A DNA stretch of 64,000 nt from Ignavibacteria bacterium (GCA_016709315.1 JADJMZ010000003.1:744001-808000); one strand, 5' to 3'; positions 49,622 through 58,639 are shown, counted from the first letter of the stretch. Translations and numbers: made by a program. The notes: generated by a model not told the origin, from the letters alone.

Positions 49622-50233
49622 ATGTTAGAAGATATTTTAAACGAAGCGGTTTCAGTTACCCACACAAAAAAAACAAACTCTGAAAATCCGGATGTAATAC
49701 ATATAGCATCTGATAAAGAACTCCTGGAGGATTTTTTAAACGGACTGGATTTAAATGATGATACTGTAGTAAGTATAGAAGATGTTGAACCTGAAATAAA
49801 ATTAGATAAATACCTATGGGTTATACGTCAGAAAGAAATTGAATTAAATAAATGCAGCGCATTAGCTGAAGAATCTATGAGAAGAACTCAAGCCTGGCTT
49901 AATAAAAAGGAAAACACAATTACTTCAGCAATAGAATTTCTATCAGGGCAGATGAAAAATTATCTGAAACAGAACAAATTAAAATCACTTTCCCTGCCAA
50001 ATGGCAATATAGGATTTCGTAAACAATCAGATGTTGTAATAATTCAAAATGAAGAAATATTTCTTGAAAATGCAAAACCTGAATTACTGCGGCATGTAGA
50101 AGAATCTTATGAACCAGATCTAAAGGCAATAAAAGATTACATAAAAAAATCCGGCGGTGATCTTCCAATAGGCATAGACTTAAAGCCACAGGAATCAAAG
50201 TTTTATTACAAGCTCTCAGAAGATTCAAACTAA
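49622..50233 (+). CDS. Gam-like host-nuclease inhibitor
   Basis: The 203-residue protein matches the Mu Gam-type pattern: KLDKYLWVIRQKEIELN in a helix, QAWLNKKENTITSAIEFLSGQMKNYLKQN (long helix), then LPNGNIGFRKQSDVVI, a DxxA-type strand/turn, and a C-terminal GGDLPIGIDLKPQESKFYYKL. Gam proteins bind double-stranded DNA ends and block RecBCD-type nucleases. Here it should protect linear DNA of a phage or mobile element. Strong ribosome site; last-but-two of the cassette genes. Confidence 0.8.
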   Translation: MLEDILNEAVSVTHTKKTNSENPDVIHIASDKELLEDFLNGLDLNDDTVVSIEDVEPEIKLDKYLWVIRQKEIELNKCSALAEESMRRTQAWLNKKENTITSAIEFLSGQMKNYLKQNKLKSLSLPNGNIGFRKQSDVVIIQNEEIFLENAKPELLRHVEESYEPDLKAIKDYIKKSGGDLPIGIDLKPQESKFYYKLSEDSN

Positions 50234-50270
50234 ATTTAAAAACATTTAAAATACAAAGGAGAAATCTAAA

Positions 50271-50873
50271 ATGGGAAAAGAAAAATTGGAACTTCAGGTA
50301 AATATCCCAACTACCATAAAGCTATTACAAACGGAACCCGCAACAGGAGAGAACAGCTATGGAAAATGGTGGCTGTTTAACGTAGAATGTGAAGGTACGG
50401 AGTATTCTTATTTCCCGCCTGAGAAAGTCGTAAAGATTTTAAAAGAAAACAATGTCGTTCAGGACGAAGAAGTTGTGATTACAAAGAAACTCATAAAGAG
50501 CGGAAAGAAGAACATTACAGATTATGAAGTTCATGTCTTGGAAACAACCCACTCAGAGCCTGTAGTAACAAACGGCAGATCCAACGGATATGAAAAGGTT
50601 ATGGAAACCAAACAGAATGGACAATTGAGCGTGTCAACTGCTAATGGTGAAAGCAATGGTCATAAAAACAGCAATGGATATAAAAACGGAAACGGTCATA
50701 CAAACGGCAATGGAAACGCTCAGACAGTTATCGCTGCCCCGGTTTTAAGTAAGGATTACCCTGTAATGTTACAATGTATGACTGAAGCTATGATGCTTAG
50801 AGACGAACTCGGCCATGACGTAGATGTCAACAAACTGGGAATAACTTTGTTCCTACGAAAAGTAAAACCCTAG
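50271..50873 (+). CDS. Hypothetical DNA-binding-like protein with Asn/Gly linker
   Basis: The 200-residue protein has an N-terminal beta-rich domain (IPTTIKLLQTEPATGENSYG, KWWLFNVECEGTEYSYFPP), consistent with an OB-like fold, then a low-complexity linker (NGESNGHKNSNGYKNGNGH) and a helical C-terminus (MLQCMTEAMMLRDEL). Such designs occur in small phage or plasmid single-strand DNA-binding proteins, but no diagnostic motif is seen. It follows a good ribosome site (AAAGGAG) and ends before a terminator. Confidence 0.6.
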   Translation: MGKEKLELQVNIPTTIKLLQTEPATGENSYGKWWLFNVECEGTEYSYFPPEKVVKILKENNVVQDEEVVITKKLIKSGKKNITDYEVHVLETTHSEPVVTNGRSNGYEKVMETKQNGQLSVSTANGESNGHKNSNGYKNGNGHTNGNGNAQTVIAAPVLSKDYPVMLQCMTEAMMLRDELGHDVDVNKLGITLFLRKVKP

Positions 50874-50917
50874 TAAGATAAAAGTCTTTTAGTGAATGAT
50901 ACTATGAATTAATTTAG

Positions 50918-50945
50918 AGGGGAGCGTTGACAGTTCCCCTTTTTT
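50918..50945 (+). terminator. Intrinsic terminator
   Basis: AGGGGA (50918-50923) pairs with TCCCCT (50935-50940), followed by six T. It closes the operon that starts at the Ubl or E2 gene. Confidence 0.8.
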
Positions 50946-50965
50946 AAAACCTTTAAATTAAATTT

Positions 50966-51940
50966 ATGCATAATTTAGAAATAATAAACGGTGAAGCTAG
51001 TATGTTTTACTGCGGCGAAAAGCCCTGGCATGGTCTCGGTACTGAATTAGAAAAACCCGCTACTTCAAAGGAAGCAATTGAAGCAGCCAAGCTTAACTGG
51101 ACCGTTGAAAAGCAACAACTTTATCTTCCAAATCAAGAGCCTGCTCATAATACTTTTGCTACGGTGAGAACTGATAATAATAAAATTCTTGGGATAGTCG
51201 GCAGCTGCTACACATGCTTACAGAATGCAGAAGCTTTTGAATTCTTTGATTCTATAGTTGGAAGAGACGCAGCTATTTACCATACAGCTGGTGCTTTATT
51301 AGAAGGCAAAGTAGTATGGATCTTGGCTAAACTCCCCGGTGAAATAAGAGTTACGAATGATGACATTACAGAAAAATATTTACTTCTGAGTAATTCACAT
51401 GACGGCTCGAGTGCGGTTCAAATAAAGTTCACACCTATCCGGGTGGTTTGCAATAATACTTTAACAATAGCTTTCGCAGATCAACAATATTTATCTGTTT
51501 ACCATCAAAAGGATATTAAGGCACGGTTAAACGATGTTCCTAAGATTTTGAACATTGTAAATAAAAGATATTCTGAAATTGAAGAATCATTCAAAGAGCT
51601 TTTAAGAATTCAGATGACTGATATTACACTTAAGAAATACCTGGAAGACATTTTTCCTGATCCTGTAAATCGTAAAGACGAAAAGCTGTTTGAATATCAA
51701 CTTGAAAAAGCAAAAGCAAATCGTGAATGGGCGAAATACTTTTTTGAAAATGGTGTTGGTAATAATTTATCTGGAGTGAAAGGTTCGTTGTGGGCTGTCT
51801 ATAATGGAGTAACTGAGTTAATAGATCATAAAATTACGAAGCAGTCGAAGGATCGTAAGTTAAATACGATTTGGTTTGGTGATGGGGCTGTATTAAAGGG
51901 TAAGGCCTATAAAGCTGCGGTAGAGATGGTTATTAAATAA
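50966..51940 (+). CDS. DUF932 phage/plasmid-type protein
   Basis: The 324-residue protein fits the DUF932 (TIGR03299-type) family. An N-terminal FYCGEKPWHGLG, AIEAAKLNWTVEKQ, a central GKVVWILAKLPG strand, LLSNSHDGSSAVQIKFTPIRVVCNNTL, and a helical C-terminus are visible. The family is common on phages, plasmids and integrative elements, often beside ThiF/JAB/E2 cassettes; its activity is unknown. Between two intrinsic terminators, it is probably transcribed separately. Confidence 0.85.
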   Translation: MHNLEIINGEASMFYCGEKPWHGLGTELEKPATSKEAIEAAKLNWTVEKQQLYLPNQEPAHNTFATVRTDNNKILGIVGSCYTCLQNAEAFEFFDSIVGRDAAIYHTAGALLEGKVVWILAKLPGEIRVTNDDITEKYLLLSNSHDGSSAVQIKFTPIRVVCNNTLTIAFADQQYLSVYHQKDIKARLNDVPKILNIVNKRYSEIEESFKELLRIQMTDITLKKYLEDIFPDPVNRKDEKLFEYQLEKAKANREWAKYFFENGVGNNLSGVKGSLWAVYNGVTELIDHKITKQSKDRKLNTIWFGDGAVLKGKAYKAAVEMVIK

Positions 51941-51948
51941 TAATAAAT

Positions 51949-51975
51949 GCCCGATGGTAAGTCGGGCGTTTTACT
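51949..51975 (+). terminator. Intrinsic terminator after DUF932 gene
   Basis: GCCCGA (51949-51954) and TCGGGC (51962-51967) form a six-pair stem with a seven-base loop, followed by a T-rich tail (GTTTTACTTTT). Confidence 0.85.
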
Positions 51976-52224
51976 TTTAAATTATAAATTGAAAGTAACC
52001 ATTTTTGTTAATTTCCGGCATAAAAAAATTGATAGAATATATTGAAGTAACACCTATTTTTACAACTGTTTTTGCAATTAAAAGCGTTGACTATACATAA
52101 ATTATGTGATTCGTTGTACCAGATAAGTTAGAATTCAATTAAATTCAATGCTAATAAAATAAAGCAATTGACTATAAATTAAATATCAAGTAATATTGCA
52201 TAAAATAATTATTAAAGGAAAATT

Positions 52225-52590
52225 ATGAACGAACAGTTTCAAGGTTGCCATGAATATCCAATAAATGTAGCTTACATCGAAGATTTTATGAAGGCTGTAG
52301 CTTTTGAACTGCAAAAAAATCTTCATAACTATACAGAATTAGACGCAATAACACAATGGGGTTTGTTTTGGGGACAAAATGACTTCAACTCTCATTTAAG
52401 GGAAAGGCAAACATTGAATGAGTCACTAGCAAAGAAATATATTCAACAAGCACTCCAACTTAAACCACAAATTTTAGCCATTTATAGTTATTCTCTCTGC
52501 ATGCTTCTTCACTCAAGACAATCTATCGAAGCTAGTGATCTTGCTATTATTTCTTTAAACAGAATAATTAAAAATGCATTAGGGTATTAA
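52225..52590 (+). CDS. Hypothetical protein
   Basis: The 121-residue protein is intact, follows an AAAGGAAAATT site, and looks mostly helical. A YTELDAITQWGLFWGQNDF segment and a KYIQQALQLKPQILAIYSYSL helix pair are the clearest features. No family recognised. It lies 44 bases before the MACPF-like gene and could belong to the same unit. Confidence 0.55.
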   Translation: MNEQFQGCHEYPINVAYIEDFMKAVAFELQKNLHNYTELDAITQWGLFWGQNDFNSHLRERQTLNESLAKKYIQQALQLKPQILAIYSYSLCMLLHSRQSIEASDLAIISLNRIIKNALGY

Positions 52591-52633
52591 ATAAAATAGA
52601 AATTAATTTTTAACTTCAAAATAAGTATTAAAC

Positions 52634-53853
52634 ATGGCAAATTTAAATGTTCCCTATCAAGAGGGACACGACTTTGGAATCGGTGTTGATAGTGTAACTG
52701 GTGATGCACATCAGAAAGGCATTGTAGGTGAAATATCAACTGTGGAAGGAGCAGGAGGCGGCTCTGGTAGTTTTAAATTAATAAAAATAAACAACACTTC
52801 TGATTTGGAAACTCACCTTGGAATTTCTGCGGACTTGTCAATAGGGGTTGGGTTGTTTAGTGCTTCGGCTCGTTTTAACTATGCAAAAGATAGTAAAGTG
52901 CACTCCGAATCCATTAATTTATTGATTACATGTACAAAAGAGTTTGGCTTTAGACAAATTGACAAACCTATGCTTGATGCCGAGGCGGCTGAATTGGTGG
53001 CTAATGGTAATGTAGGATTATTTGCAGAACGATATGGTGATTATTTTGTGCGTGGTCTTAGAAGTGGTGGACAATTTTTTGGTACTATCAGAATTGAAAC
53101 ATCAACGAAAGAGGACAGGGGAAAAAGTTGAAGCAAGTTTAAGTGCTTCTTATGGTTTATTTGCCAGCGCAGATGTGAAAACAGATTTCAGCGAGACTAT
53201 AAAAAAATACAAAATCGCAAACTACTGTACAACTCTATTATGAGGGTGGTGATGTTCAAATCAAACCACAAACTGTAGCCGATTTAATAACAGCATCTAA
53301 TCAATGGTCTGAATCTGTAGAGAATAAGCCAAAACCTTATTCAGTCCAATTAGTACCCTGGACTATTGCTAATGGACCTCAGCCACCTAACAAAGCTGAT
53401 TTGGAGCATCAAAAAGATGTTTTATTGCGTTGTGCAAAATTACGTTCTACATGCATTGACAAATTAAATGTGCTTGATTACATTTTAGATTTTAGACATC
53501 AAACAGAGTATAATTTGCCCCCCGAAAAGCTAAAGGAATTACAAGACATGAATGCTCGTTGTCAAGTAGAAATGGATATTATTGCTAAGGCTGCTTCGTA
53601 TGCAATTAATCATGCTGCTGATGCTATGGAACCCGTAACTTATGCAATAACTAAATTAAACATACCAAATTTCGAACTGGCATTTTTTGAAATACCACCT
53701 AATGTTAATGGTTTTAAAGAGCCTCCAAAAAAAGCTGATTTATCAGCAGCTCCAGAAAACTCTGATTTATCAAAATTTAACAATGAACGTATGGCAAAAA
53801 TGTCTTTTAAAAATAATTTATCCGAAACTATGCTAAAAAGAAAATTAAAATAA
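52634..53853 (+). CDS. MACPF-like pore-forming protein (frameshifted)
   Basis: Three frames join into one protein of about 405 residues without a Sec signal. The N-terminal half has HLGISADLSIGVGLFSASARF and ERYGDYFVRGLRSGGQFFGTIRIET, resembling the (F/Y)GxxFV-x-G-x-x-x-GG signature of membrane-attack-complex/perforin domains, and then QTTVQLYYEGGDVQI. Indels are near 53116 (G/A run) and 53205. The C-terminal third is helical (LRSTCIDKLNVLDYILDF) with a Pro/Lys tail. Such proteins insert beta-hairpins into membranes. The family call is by pattern. The next gene starts four bases later. Confidence 0.5.
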
Positions 53854-53857
53854 CTAT

Positions 53858-54475
53858 ATGGCAAATTATTTTTCAAATCCTTTTCTACCAGCACCAAGTA
53901 AAGCTGACGCCTGGGAAGAAGGGTTTACCAAAGGATTCATTTCTTTAAGTTCACCTGATCCCAGTGAAAATATCGATCCTGATGATTATGACGCATTTAA
54001 TAAAGGAGTTGCTATGGGTATCAAAGCTGCTGACGAGGGCATTAGCCTGAAAAATGAATGTATAGCAGCAATTGAAGGAGAAGGGCCTGAAGGTGCAATG
54101 ACAATTGTAGGTGCAGGTGAATTGCTTCATTTCTTCACACATGCTACCCTTGCGGGTTTCGCTGGAGTTATTGCCCACGGCTTAGTATTTGTGTATGAAC
54201 ATTCAGTCGTTTATGTAGTACCACCAGAACAAACTGTATTACCAAAACTTGGAGAAATAATAACTGGAAAAATAAATTCGTACGGAATTGCTTCAATGGA
54301 ATTATTTTGTGGAGTTGGAATTGATGCAGCATCCTCCGATTGCACATTGAAATTAACTCCATTGTTTTCATCTTTAGAAAAAACCCGAACTGCAACTGTT
54401 GCTTTAGGTCGCTCGGAATCGATAATTGTAAGTTGGCGTACAGACCAATCAAATAGTTTTCAAGTTGTAGAATAA
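53858..54475 (+). CDS. Hypothetical partner of pore-former
   Basis: The 205-residue protein is intact. It opens with a short acidic/aromatic region, has a Gly/Ala/His-rich hydrophobic middle (LLHFFTHATLAGFAGVIAHGL) and a beta-rich C-terminus (ATVALGRSESIIVSW). It starts four bases after the MACPF-like gene, suggesting a regulator, immunity or second-component role, which is inference. No family recognised. Confidence 0.55.
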   Translation: MANYFSNPFLPAPSKADAWEEGFTKGFISLSSPDPSENIDPDDYDAFNKGVAMGIKAADEGISLKNECIAAIEGEGPEGAMTIVGAGELLHFFTHATLAGFAGVIAHGLVFVYEHSVVYVVPPEQTVLPKLGEIITGKINSYGIASMELFCGVGIDAASSDCTLKLTPLFSSLEKTRTATVALGRSESIIVSWRTDQSNSFQVVE

Positions 54476-54911
54476 CTCGTTCAAGACAAAAGACGGCTGC
54501 CACCAACATGGGTATTCCTGCAAGTGTGGCTGGACGTTGTAATCTTCGGCTGTAGTTCGCTATCAGCAGGGTTTCCGGTAGACGGAATTCTGTTGGACAT
54601 TTAGTTGTTAACTTGTACTTTTATTTCTTTATTGGGCAGCGGTTCCGGGCTGGACGTTATAAAATATCCCACCTGCAGCAATACCTGCCTATTATCTGCA
54701 ATTAGATAAGAGGCACTTCGGCTTGAAAGATTTTTTCATAATAGTTATGTCTTTATTTTGTCTTTGGAGTAACTTTCAATATTGTATTTCAAAGTGGATT
54801 AAACAAAATTCGTTTAGTGCATTCGTTTGGATTTTTCTATTTTTTCTTTGTATTTTGCCCGAAATTTCATCTCTATAAAAAAATGTAATTGCTTAAATAA
54901 ATTTTAAGATT
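54476..54911. other. Non-coding GC-richer island with repeated motif
   Basis: No gene is visible. 54485-54715 is clearly more G+C-rich than its surroundings. It holds two copies of GGCTGGACGTT(G/A)TAA at 54528-54542 and 54648-54662, 120 bases apart. A structured RNA or element end is possible. The rest to 54911 is A+T-rich with no signal. Confidence 0.35.
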
Positions 54912-55079
54912 TCACTCAAAAAGACGCAATAGCCTGACATATTCTTTTTGTTCTTCAGTCAAAAGTTGAAACTCTTCCCGGGAAATATGAAGCGAATAAC
55001 GTTTTTCGAGTATTGTTTTAACTCGTTTGGTGAGTTTGTTAGAAGTTTTTCTTTTTTTAATTGTTTTCTTGTTCTTCAT
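54912..55079 (-). CDS. Small basic protein
   Basis: From the ATG at 55077-55079 the product is about 55 residues, with 15 Lys/Arg among the first 27 (MKNKKTIKKRKTSNKLTKRV) and a hydrophobic helix-turn C-terminus (SREEFQLLTEEQKEYV). Nothing identifies it; it could be a nucleic-acid-binding peptide or a chance frame. Confidence 0.35.
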   Translation of the reverse strand: MKNKKTIKKRKTSNKLTKRVKTILEKRYSLHISREEFQLLTEEQKEYVRLLRLFE

Positions 55080-55726
55080 ATTAATTTTTTTGAACAAAAC
55101 TATAAAAAAAAATTTAAATTGTCGAGTGGTAAAAATGAAATTGTGAAAATTTATTTTTAAAAGTATAGAAATAAATTAAAATTACTTCCTTATTCTAATT
55201 GTCCGTAAATCCGGACAGTCCATTAAAAAAAAATTTATAAAAAATTTCAGAACCGAATTTTCCGGAAATCCAAACTCTAAAAACAGATCGAGCTCTGAGC
55301 GAGAGTGCAGCCGGTATGCAGGCTATATACCACTCCCCGTAGTAACCCGAAAATGATAGCCGGGCAATGGTCTTATAAGATTTTATTTTGTTGAAATAAT
55401 TTACACGGAATAAGAAAGAATGATCTTTCGAATACTCGCATTAAGAAATGGAGTTTATCAATTTTTTACTAATCCGGATATTGATGTCTTTGTGTTCTGA
55501 TTACGGATATAAAATGAAGGACAAATTTTAATTTTCTGGATTATCTGTTTCGACGGAATTATTACAAATTTATATATTTTAAAAATATTGTTCGAATTAA
55601 TTATTTGTTAAACGTAGTCTAAATCTTTTGATTAAATGCGTAAATGCGTATCTTAGGTTTTTTTATATTGCAAAAATTTATTGGAAAAGCTATGTTCATA
55701 ACAAATTAAATTTAAAGGAGAGTAAT
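55080..55726. other. Long intergenic region with small hairpin and GC-richer patch
   Basis: The only clear signals are a hairpin TGTCCG/CGGACA with loop TAAATC (55200-55217) and a GC-richer patch at 55285-55375 containing ATGCAGGCT. No coding frame is convincing until the ribosome site before 55727. Confidence 0.4.
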
Positions 55727-56155
55727 ATGAGTGAAGAAAATAGTTGCCGTGTGCGTACAGTCGTAGCACCTGATGGTACAGAAATCCCAATACCTGTTGG
55801 TGGCATTGGTGGTGTAGGATTAGTAGATGGCCATTTAGCTGACATTCGTGATGATGCCGAGATTCAAATTTCGGTATCGGAAAACGGATATTACGTACTA
55901 GTAAACAATTTGCAGGAGTCAAATCCTTTTATAGACCATCTTATGGAAGAGGTTGCCGTCGAAGGTGCTATAACGCACATAGAAAGACTAGCAACACAAG
56001 CCTTTTCTACAATTCCCCACATTGCAATTAAAGCAGTTGGTCTTTTCGCAGGTGTCCTTGTTAGTCTTACTACTACTTCAAAATTGACAAAGGAAGTGTT
56101 TATTCGAGCAACTTTGGCTGATGGCAGCAATGTTACTTATTGCTTGCTTCTGTAA
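55727..56155 (+). CDS. Hypothetical protein
   Basis: ATG 55727 follows AAAGGAGAG, giving 142 residues; a longer frame from 55628 lacks such a site. The protein has a Gly-rich early part (PIPVGGIGGVGLVDGHLAD), a beta region (IQISVSENGYYVLV), a helix with AITHIERLATQAF, and a hydrophobic segment (IAIKAVGLFAGVLVSL). It shares this small-residue hydrophobic style with 53858-54475, but I see no clear homology. Function unknown. Confidence 0.6.
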   Translation: MSEENSCRVRTVVAPDGTEIPIPVGGIGGVGLVDGHLADIRDDAEIQISVSENGYYVLVNNLQESNPFIDHLMEEVAVEGAITHIERLATQAFSTIPHIAIKAVGLFAGVLVSLTTTSKLTKEVFIRATLADGSNVTYCLLL

Positions 56156-56250
56156 AGTGTAACTAAAATATATGTTTGTACGAATTCCCTGCACGGAAAA
56201 AGAAGATCCGGAATTTGAATAGGAATTATAAGTTAATAGATAACTTTATA

Positions 56251-56526
56251 TTACCACTTGAAAATAAAGCAATTTTTACTAGTCCAGTGATCCTTAACAA
56301 CAACTTTTTTCTTTGTTGAATTAAATTTGAAGATTCTTCCATCGATCATCTCAGCGCTCCAATTGGGATATACATTAGGAGTATTGTAAGTTTCTCCGGT
56401 CTTGCCGACAAAAACTAATTTAATTGGTACATCAAGAGAATAATTATTTGCGGTAGCGTAACCGATTTTTTTGAAATATTCTTCCCCCAAATGCCTTATA
56501 TCCCAGGGATTATTAATGTTGTTCAT
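56251..56526 (-). CDS. Small hypothetical protein
   Basis: The 91-residue frame starts MNNINNPWDIRHLGEEYFKK and has a beta-rich C-terminal half (VPIKLVFVGKTG, AEMIDGRIFKFNSTKKKVVV). No family or signal peptide. It is on the minus strand with the next gene after about 130 bases. Confidence 0.5.
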   Translation of the reverse strand: MNNINNPWDIRHLGEEYFKKIGYATANNYSLDVPIKLVFVGKTGETYNTPNVYPNWSAEMIDGRIFKFNSTKKKVVVKDHWTSKNCFIFKW

Positions 56527-56657
56527 AATTTTAATTGTTTTATATTAATAATCTTAAAAATAAATTTATTATTGAAAAGTATATTTAGGAATCTTGCATA
56601 GATTTCAAATTTTCATTTATTAAAGTTTCAGCGCCTAACACTCCCTGCAAACGTTTA

Positions 56658-57089
56658 TTAAATCTTTTTAATATCATTCATTATTTCAATCTTAAATAAC
56701 CGATCGTCTTTAATTCCGACTTTCCCAGATACGTATTGGTCTTCAATAATTCTAAGAGGGGTAATTTCGAAAACTAACTCTTTCTCTTTATCAGAAACCA
56801 AGTATATAAAGTTTACTTTACTGTGTTCTTTGATTGCAGTCTCGAGAATTGTGATTTTATCCTTTAAAATTTTATTGAGATAGGGCTCTGGATTATATGA
56901 GTTATCAATTTTGAATCCACTTGTTTTTAATACTCTTCCTACATATTTCTTACTATGAATTATTGGGACATTTTTATTTTTTAATTGAGGCGTGAACCTT
57001 TGTAGTTTCTTACGTTTTAAAGCTGAAATCAAAATAAAGACAACAATTAAAAAGATGATTACGAAAAGTATGAAATTTGAGTTAAACAT
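56658..57089 (-). CDS. Membrane-anchored WYL-like domain protein
   Basis: The 143-residue protein has an N-terminal helix (FILFVIIFLIVVFILISAL), a basic linker, and from about residue 80 a WYL-like domain: LETAIKEHSKVNFIYLVS (helix-strand), LVFEITPLRIIEDQYVSGKVG and a final RLFKIEIMNDIKKI. WYL domains bind nucleic-acid or nucleotide ligands and usually accompany a winged helix-turn-helix in transcription factors of defence islands. Here the HTH is absent and a membrane anchor replaces it. The WYL triad is not exact. A sensor role at the membrane is inference. Confidence 0.55.
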   Translation of the reverse strand: MFNSNFILFVIIFLIVVFILISALKRKKLQRFTPQLKNKNVPIIHSKKYVGRVLKTSGFKIDNSYNPEPYLNKILKDKITILETAIKEHSKVNFIYLVSDKEKELVFEITPLRIIEDQYVSGKVGIKDDRLFKIEIMNDIKKI

Positions 57090-57287
57090 ATCCGGATATC
57101 TTTAGATTATGACTTAACATATGTCCAATCCCATAATTAGTATTGTGATAAAAAAAATTAGTTACAATATTTTACTTCCAAAATATTGTGCTCACCCCAA
57201 AACTGTAGATTTAATAATAAAAATCTTCAAAATATTTATGAACAAGAAACTTATTTTATTGAAATTTTTTTGATATAAAAGTTATCT

Positions 57288-57771
57288 TCAAACTTCCTTC
57301 CGATTCTTCTTAAGTAAATATTTCTCTTTCGGTGTTAAATCAATTCTTATAGAATCGAGTATTTTCAAAATTTCCTTTTCTTCTTTAAGTTTATTCTTTT
57401 TGATAGTTTCTTCCAGAACATTCTGTAAACTGGAATCTCCCAAGTAGAAATTTTTAAATTTCCTTTTTTCCTTTTCAATAAAAAGTTTATGATCTCAAAA
57501 ATTTAGAAAACTTTCTAGTGTAAGTATTAAAGTTATCTAAAATTTGAAGATACAATTTTGTTGAGTCAAGAGTTTTATTATATAAATCGTTTTTAAGCTT
57601 GGCTCTAAAATCTGGAGTTAATGAATTTAGGGCTGCTTCGTCTTTTGATTCAGAAATTTTAAGAAACATCGTTTTTAATTCATCAAGATGTTCTACGGTA
57701 ATGTCTAGGGATGAAATTGTTTCAAGTTGCTTTTCAACTGTATGTTGTAAATTCAAGTGTTCTGATTCCAT
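57288..57771 (-). CDS. Coiled-coil hypothetical protein (frameshifted)
   Basis: From ATG 57769-57771 (MESEHLNLQHTVEKQLETI), after a GGAG-like site, the first frame runs to 57487. After a shift near 57490 it continues DHKLFIEKEKRKFKNFYLGD and ends at TGA 57288-57290. The product is about 160 residues, mostly helical, Lys/Glu/Leu-rich. Function unknown; no enzymatic motif. Confidence 0.45.
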
Positions 57772-58175
57772 TTTTTGCTCCTTTCTTTTTATTCAATATA
57801 TTTAATGTGGAAAATTTATAAAAGCCAAATAAATATAAGGTGTTGATAGAAAAATTATTACATGCTAAAGTGAGATTAGTTACATTTAAAACCCGAGTAG
57901 AATAAAAGAGTTTTCTTTCGGAGCGATCCGAAGCCTGCATCCTTTCCTACCCGGGGGGCTGTGGGTTTCCAGATATTTCTGGAAGAAAGCTCTTTTTGTT
58001 TTCTGAAACATGCCTCAGCGATTTATTCCGACTTGAATAATACCGCTAAAATGTCGAGAGGCATATTTGAGAAAATAAGATTTGTTTTCTTGTAACAACT
58101 ATTAAGTGTCGTCCATAAATTACTTTTATATCCAAGGACGCATTTGATGGTTACTATAAAATAATAAATTTCTCT
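57772..58175. other. Non-coding island with two tetraloop hairpins
   Basis: No gene is seen. Two perfect hairpins lie close together: TTCGGA-GCGA-TCCGAA (57917-57932, GNRA-type loop) and TTCCAGA-TATT-TCTGGAA (57967-57984). A G+C-rich run (CCCGGGGGGC) sits between them. In this A+T-rich DNA such a segment is a candidate small RNA or cis-regulatory RNA. Confidence 0.45.
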
Positions 58176-58370
58176 ATGAAACTTTCTAAACTATTCAAGA
58201 GCAGTAAAGCTAATCCTCACGATAAAAGTTCTAAACTTCCCAAATATAGAATTGATGGTGTTAACCAGGACGGAACAATAAAGCGTAAGAAACTATGGGT
58301 CAAAGGAAAATCTAAGTTTTTGCATATAAGACTTTTTGAAGAAGGAAAGGATAATTTTAATCAACTTTAG
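58176..58370 (+). CDS. Small basic hypothetical protein
   Basis: The 64-residue frame is Lys/Ser-rich (MKLSKLFKSSKANPHDK, RKKLWVKGKSKFLHIRLF) with a possible small beta domain in its second half. No family recognised. It is 23 bases before another small gene. Confidence 0.4.
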   Translation: MKLSKLFKSSKANPHDKSSKLPKYRIDGVNQDGTIKRKKLWVKGKSKFLHIRLFEEGKDNFNQL

Positions 58371-58372
58371 GA

Positions 58373-58598
58373 AAGTTCGCCAAATATAAATATATGGAAA
58401 TACCTGAACATGTTTGCATAAGTGAGGGCTTAGAAGGTTCTCTAATTCATTTGGAGCGTCGCCTTAAAAGCAAATTAACATATGATGACTATGATCGAGC
58501 TGATAATTTACTAAGTGATTTAAAAAGTGAATTTTATAAAATGAGAGACTTAGTTAATTCTAATTAAAGATTGCCTTAGAAGTTCGCCAAATATAAAT
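58373..58598. repeat. Direct repeat flanking small gene
   Basis: The 18-base AAGTTCGCCAAATATAAA occurs at about 58374-58391 and again at about 58579-58596, bracketing the 58394-58567 frame; each is followed by a TAT/TTT-ATG. Confidence 0.7.
58394..58567 (+). CDS. Short hypothetical protein
   Basis: The 57-residue frame (MEIPEHVCISEGLEGSLI...) is a probable helical hairpin with LTYDDYDRADNLLSDLKSEF. A repeated leader, AAGTTCGCCAAATATAAA, precedes the start and recurs just after the stop. No family recognised. Confidence 0.4.
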   Translation: MEIPEHVCISEGLEGSLIHLERRLKSKLTYDDYDRADNLLSDLKSEFYKMRDLVNSN

Positions 58599-58639
58599 TT
58601 ATGAACTGAGCGCCCTTCATTATCAAAATTAACTGAGAA

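Noticed and set aside
46506..51940. Complete PRTRC cassette
   Set aside because: ThiF, JAB, E2 and DUF932 types are present but no ParB-related gene or other PRTRC proteins could be recognised; only a distant relationship is supported.
54168..54509. 113-residue minus-strand frame
   Set aside because: Antisense to the intact 53858-54475 gene and leucine/glutamine-rich as shadow frames often are.
54528..54662. Integron attC site made of the GGCTGGACGTT repeats
   Set aside because: The core GTTRRRY is not matched and no paired inverse core or integrase gene with the integron-specific domain is visible.
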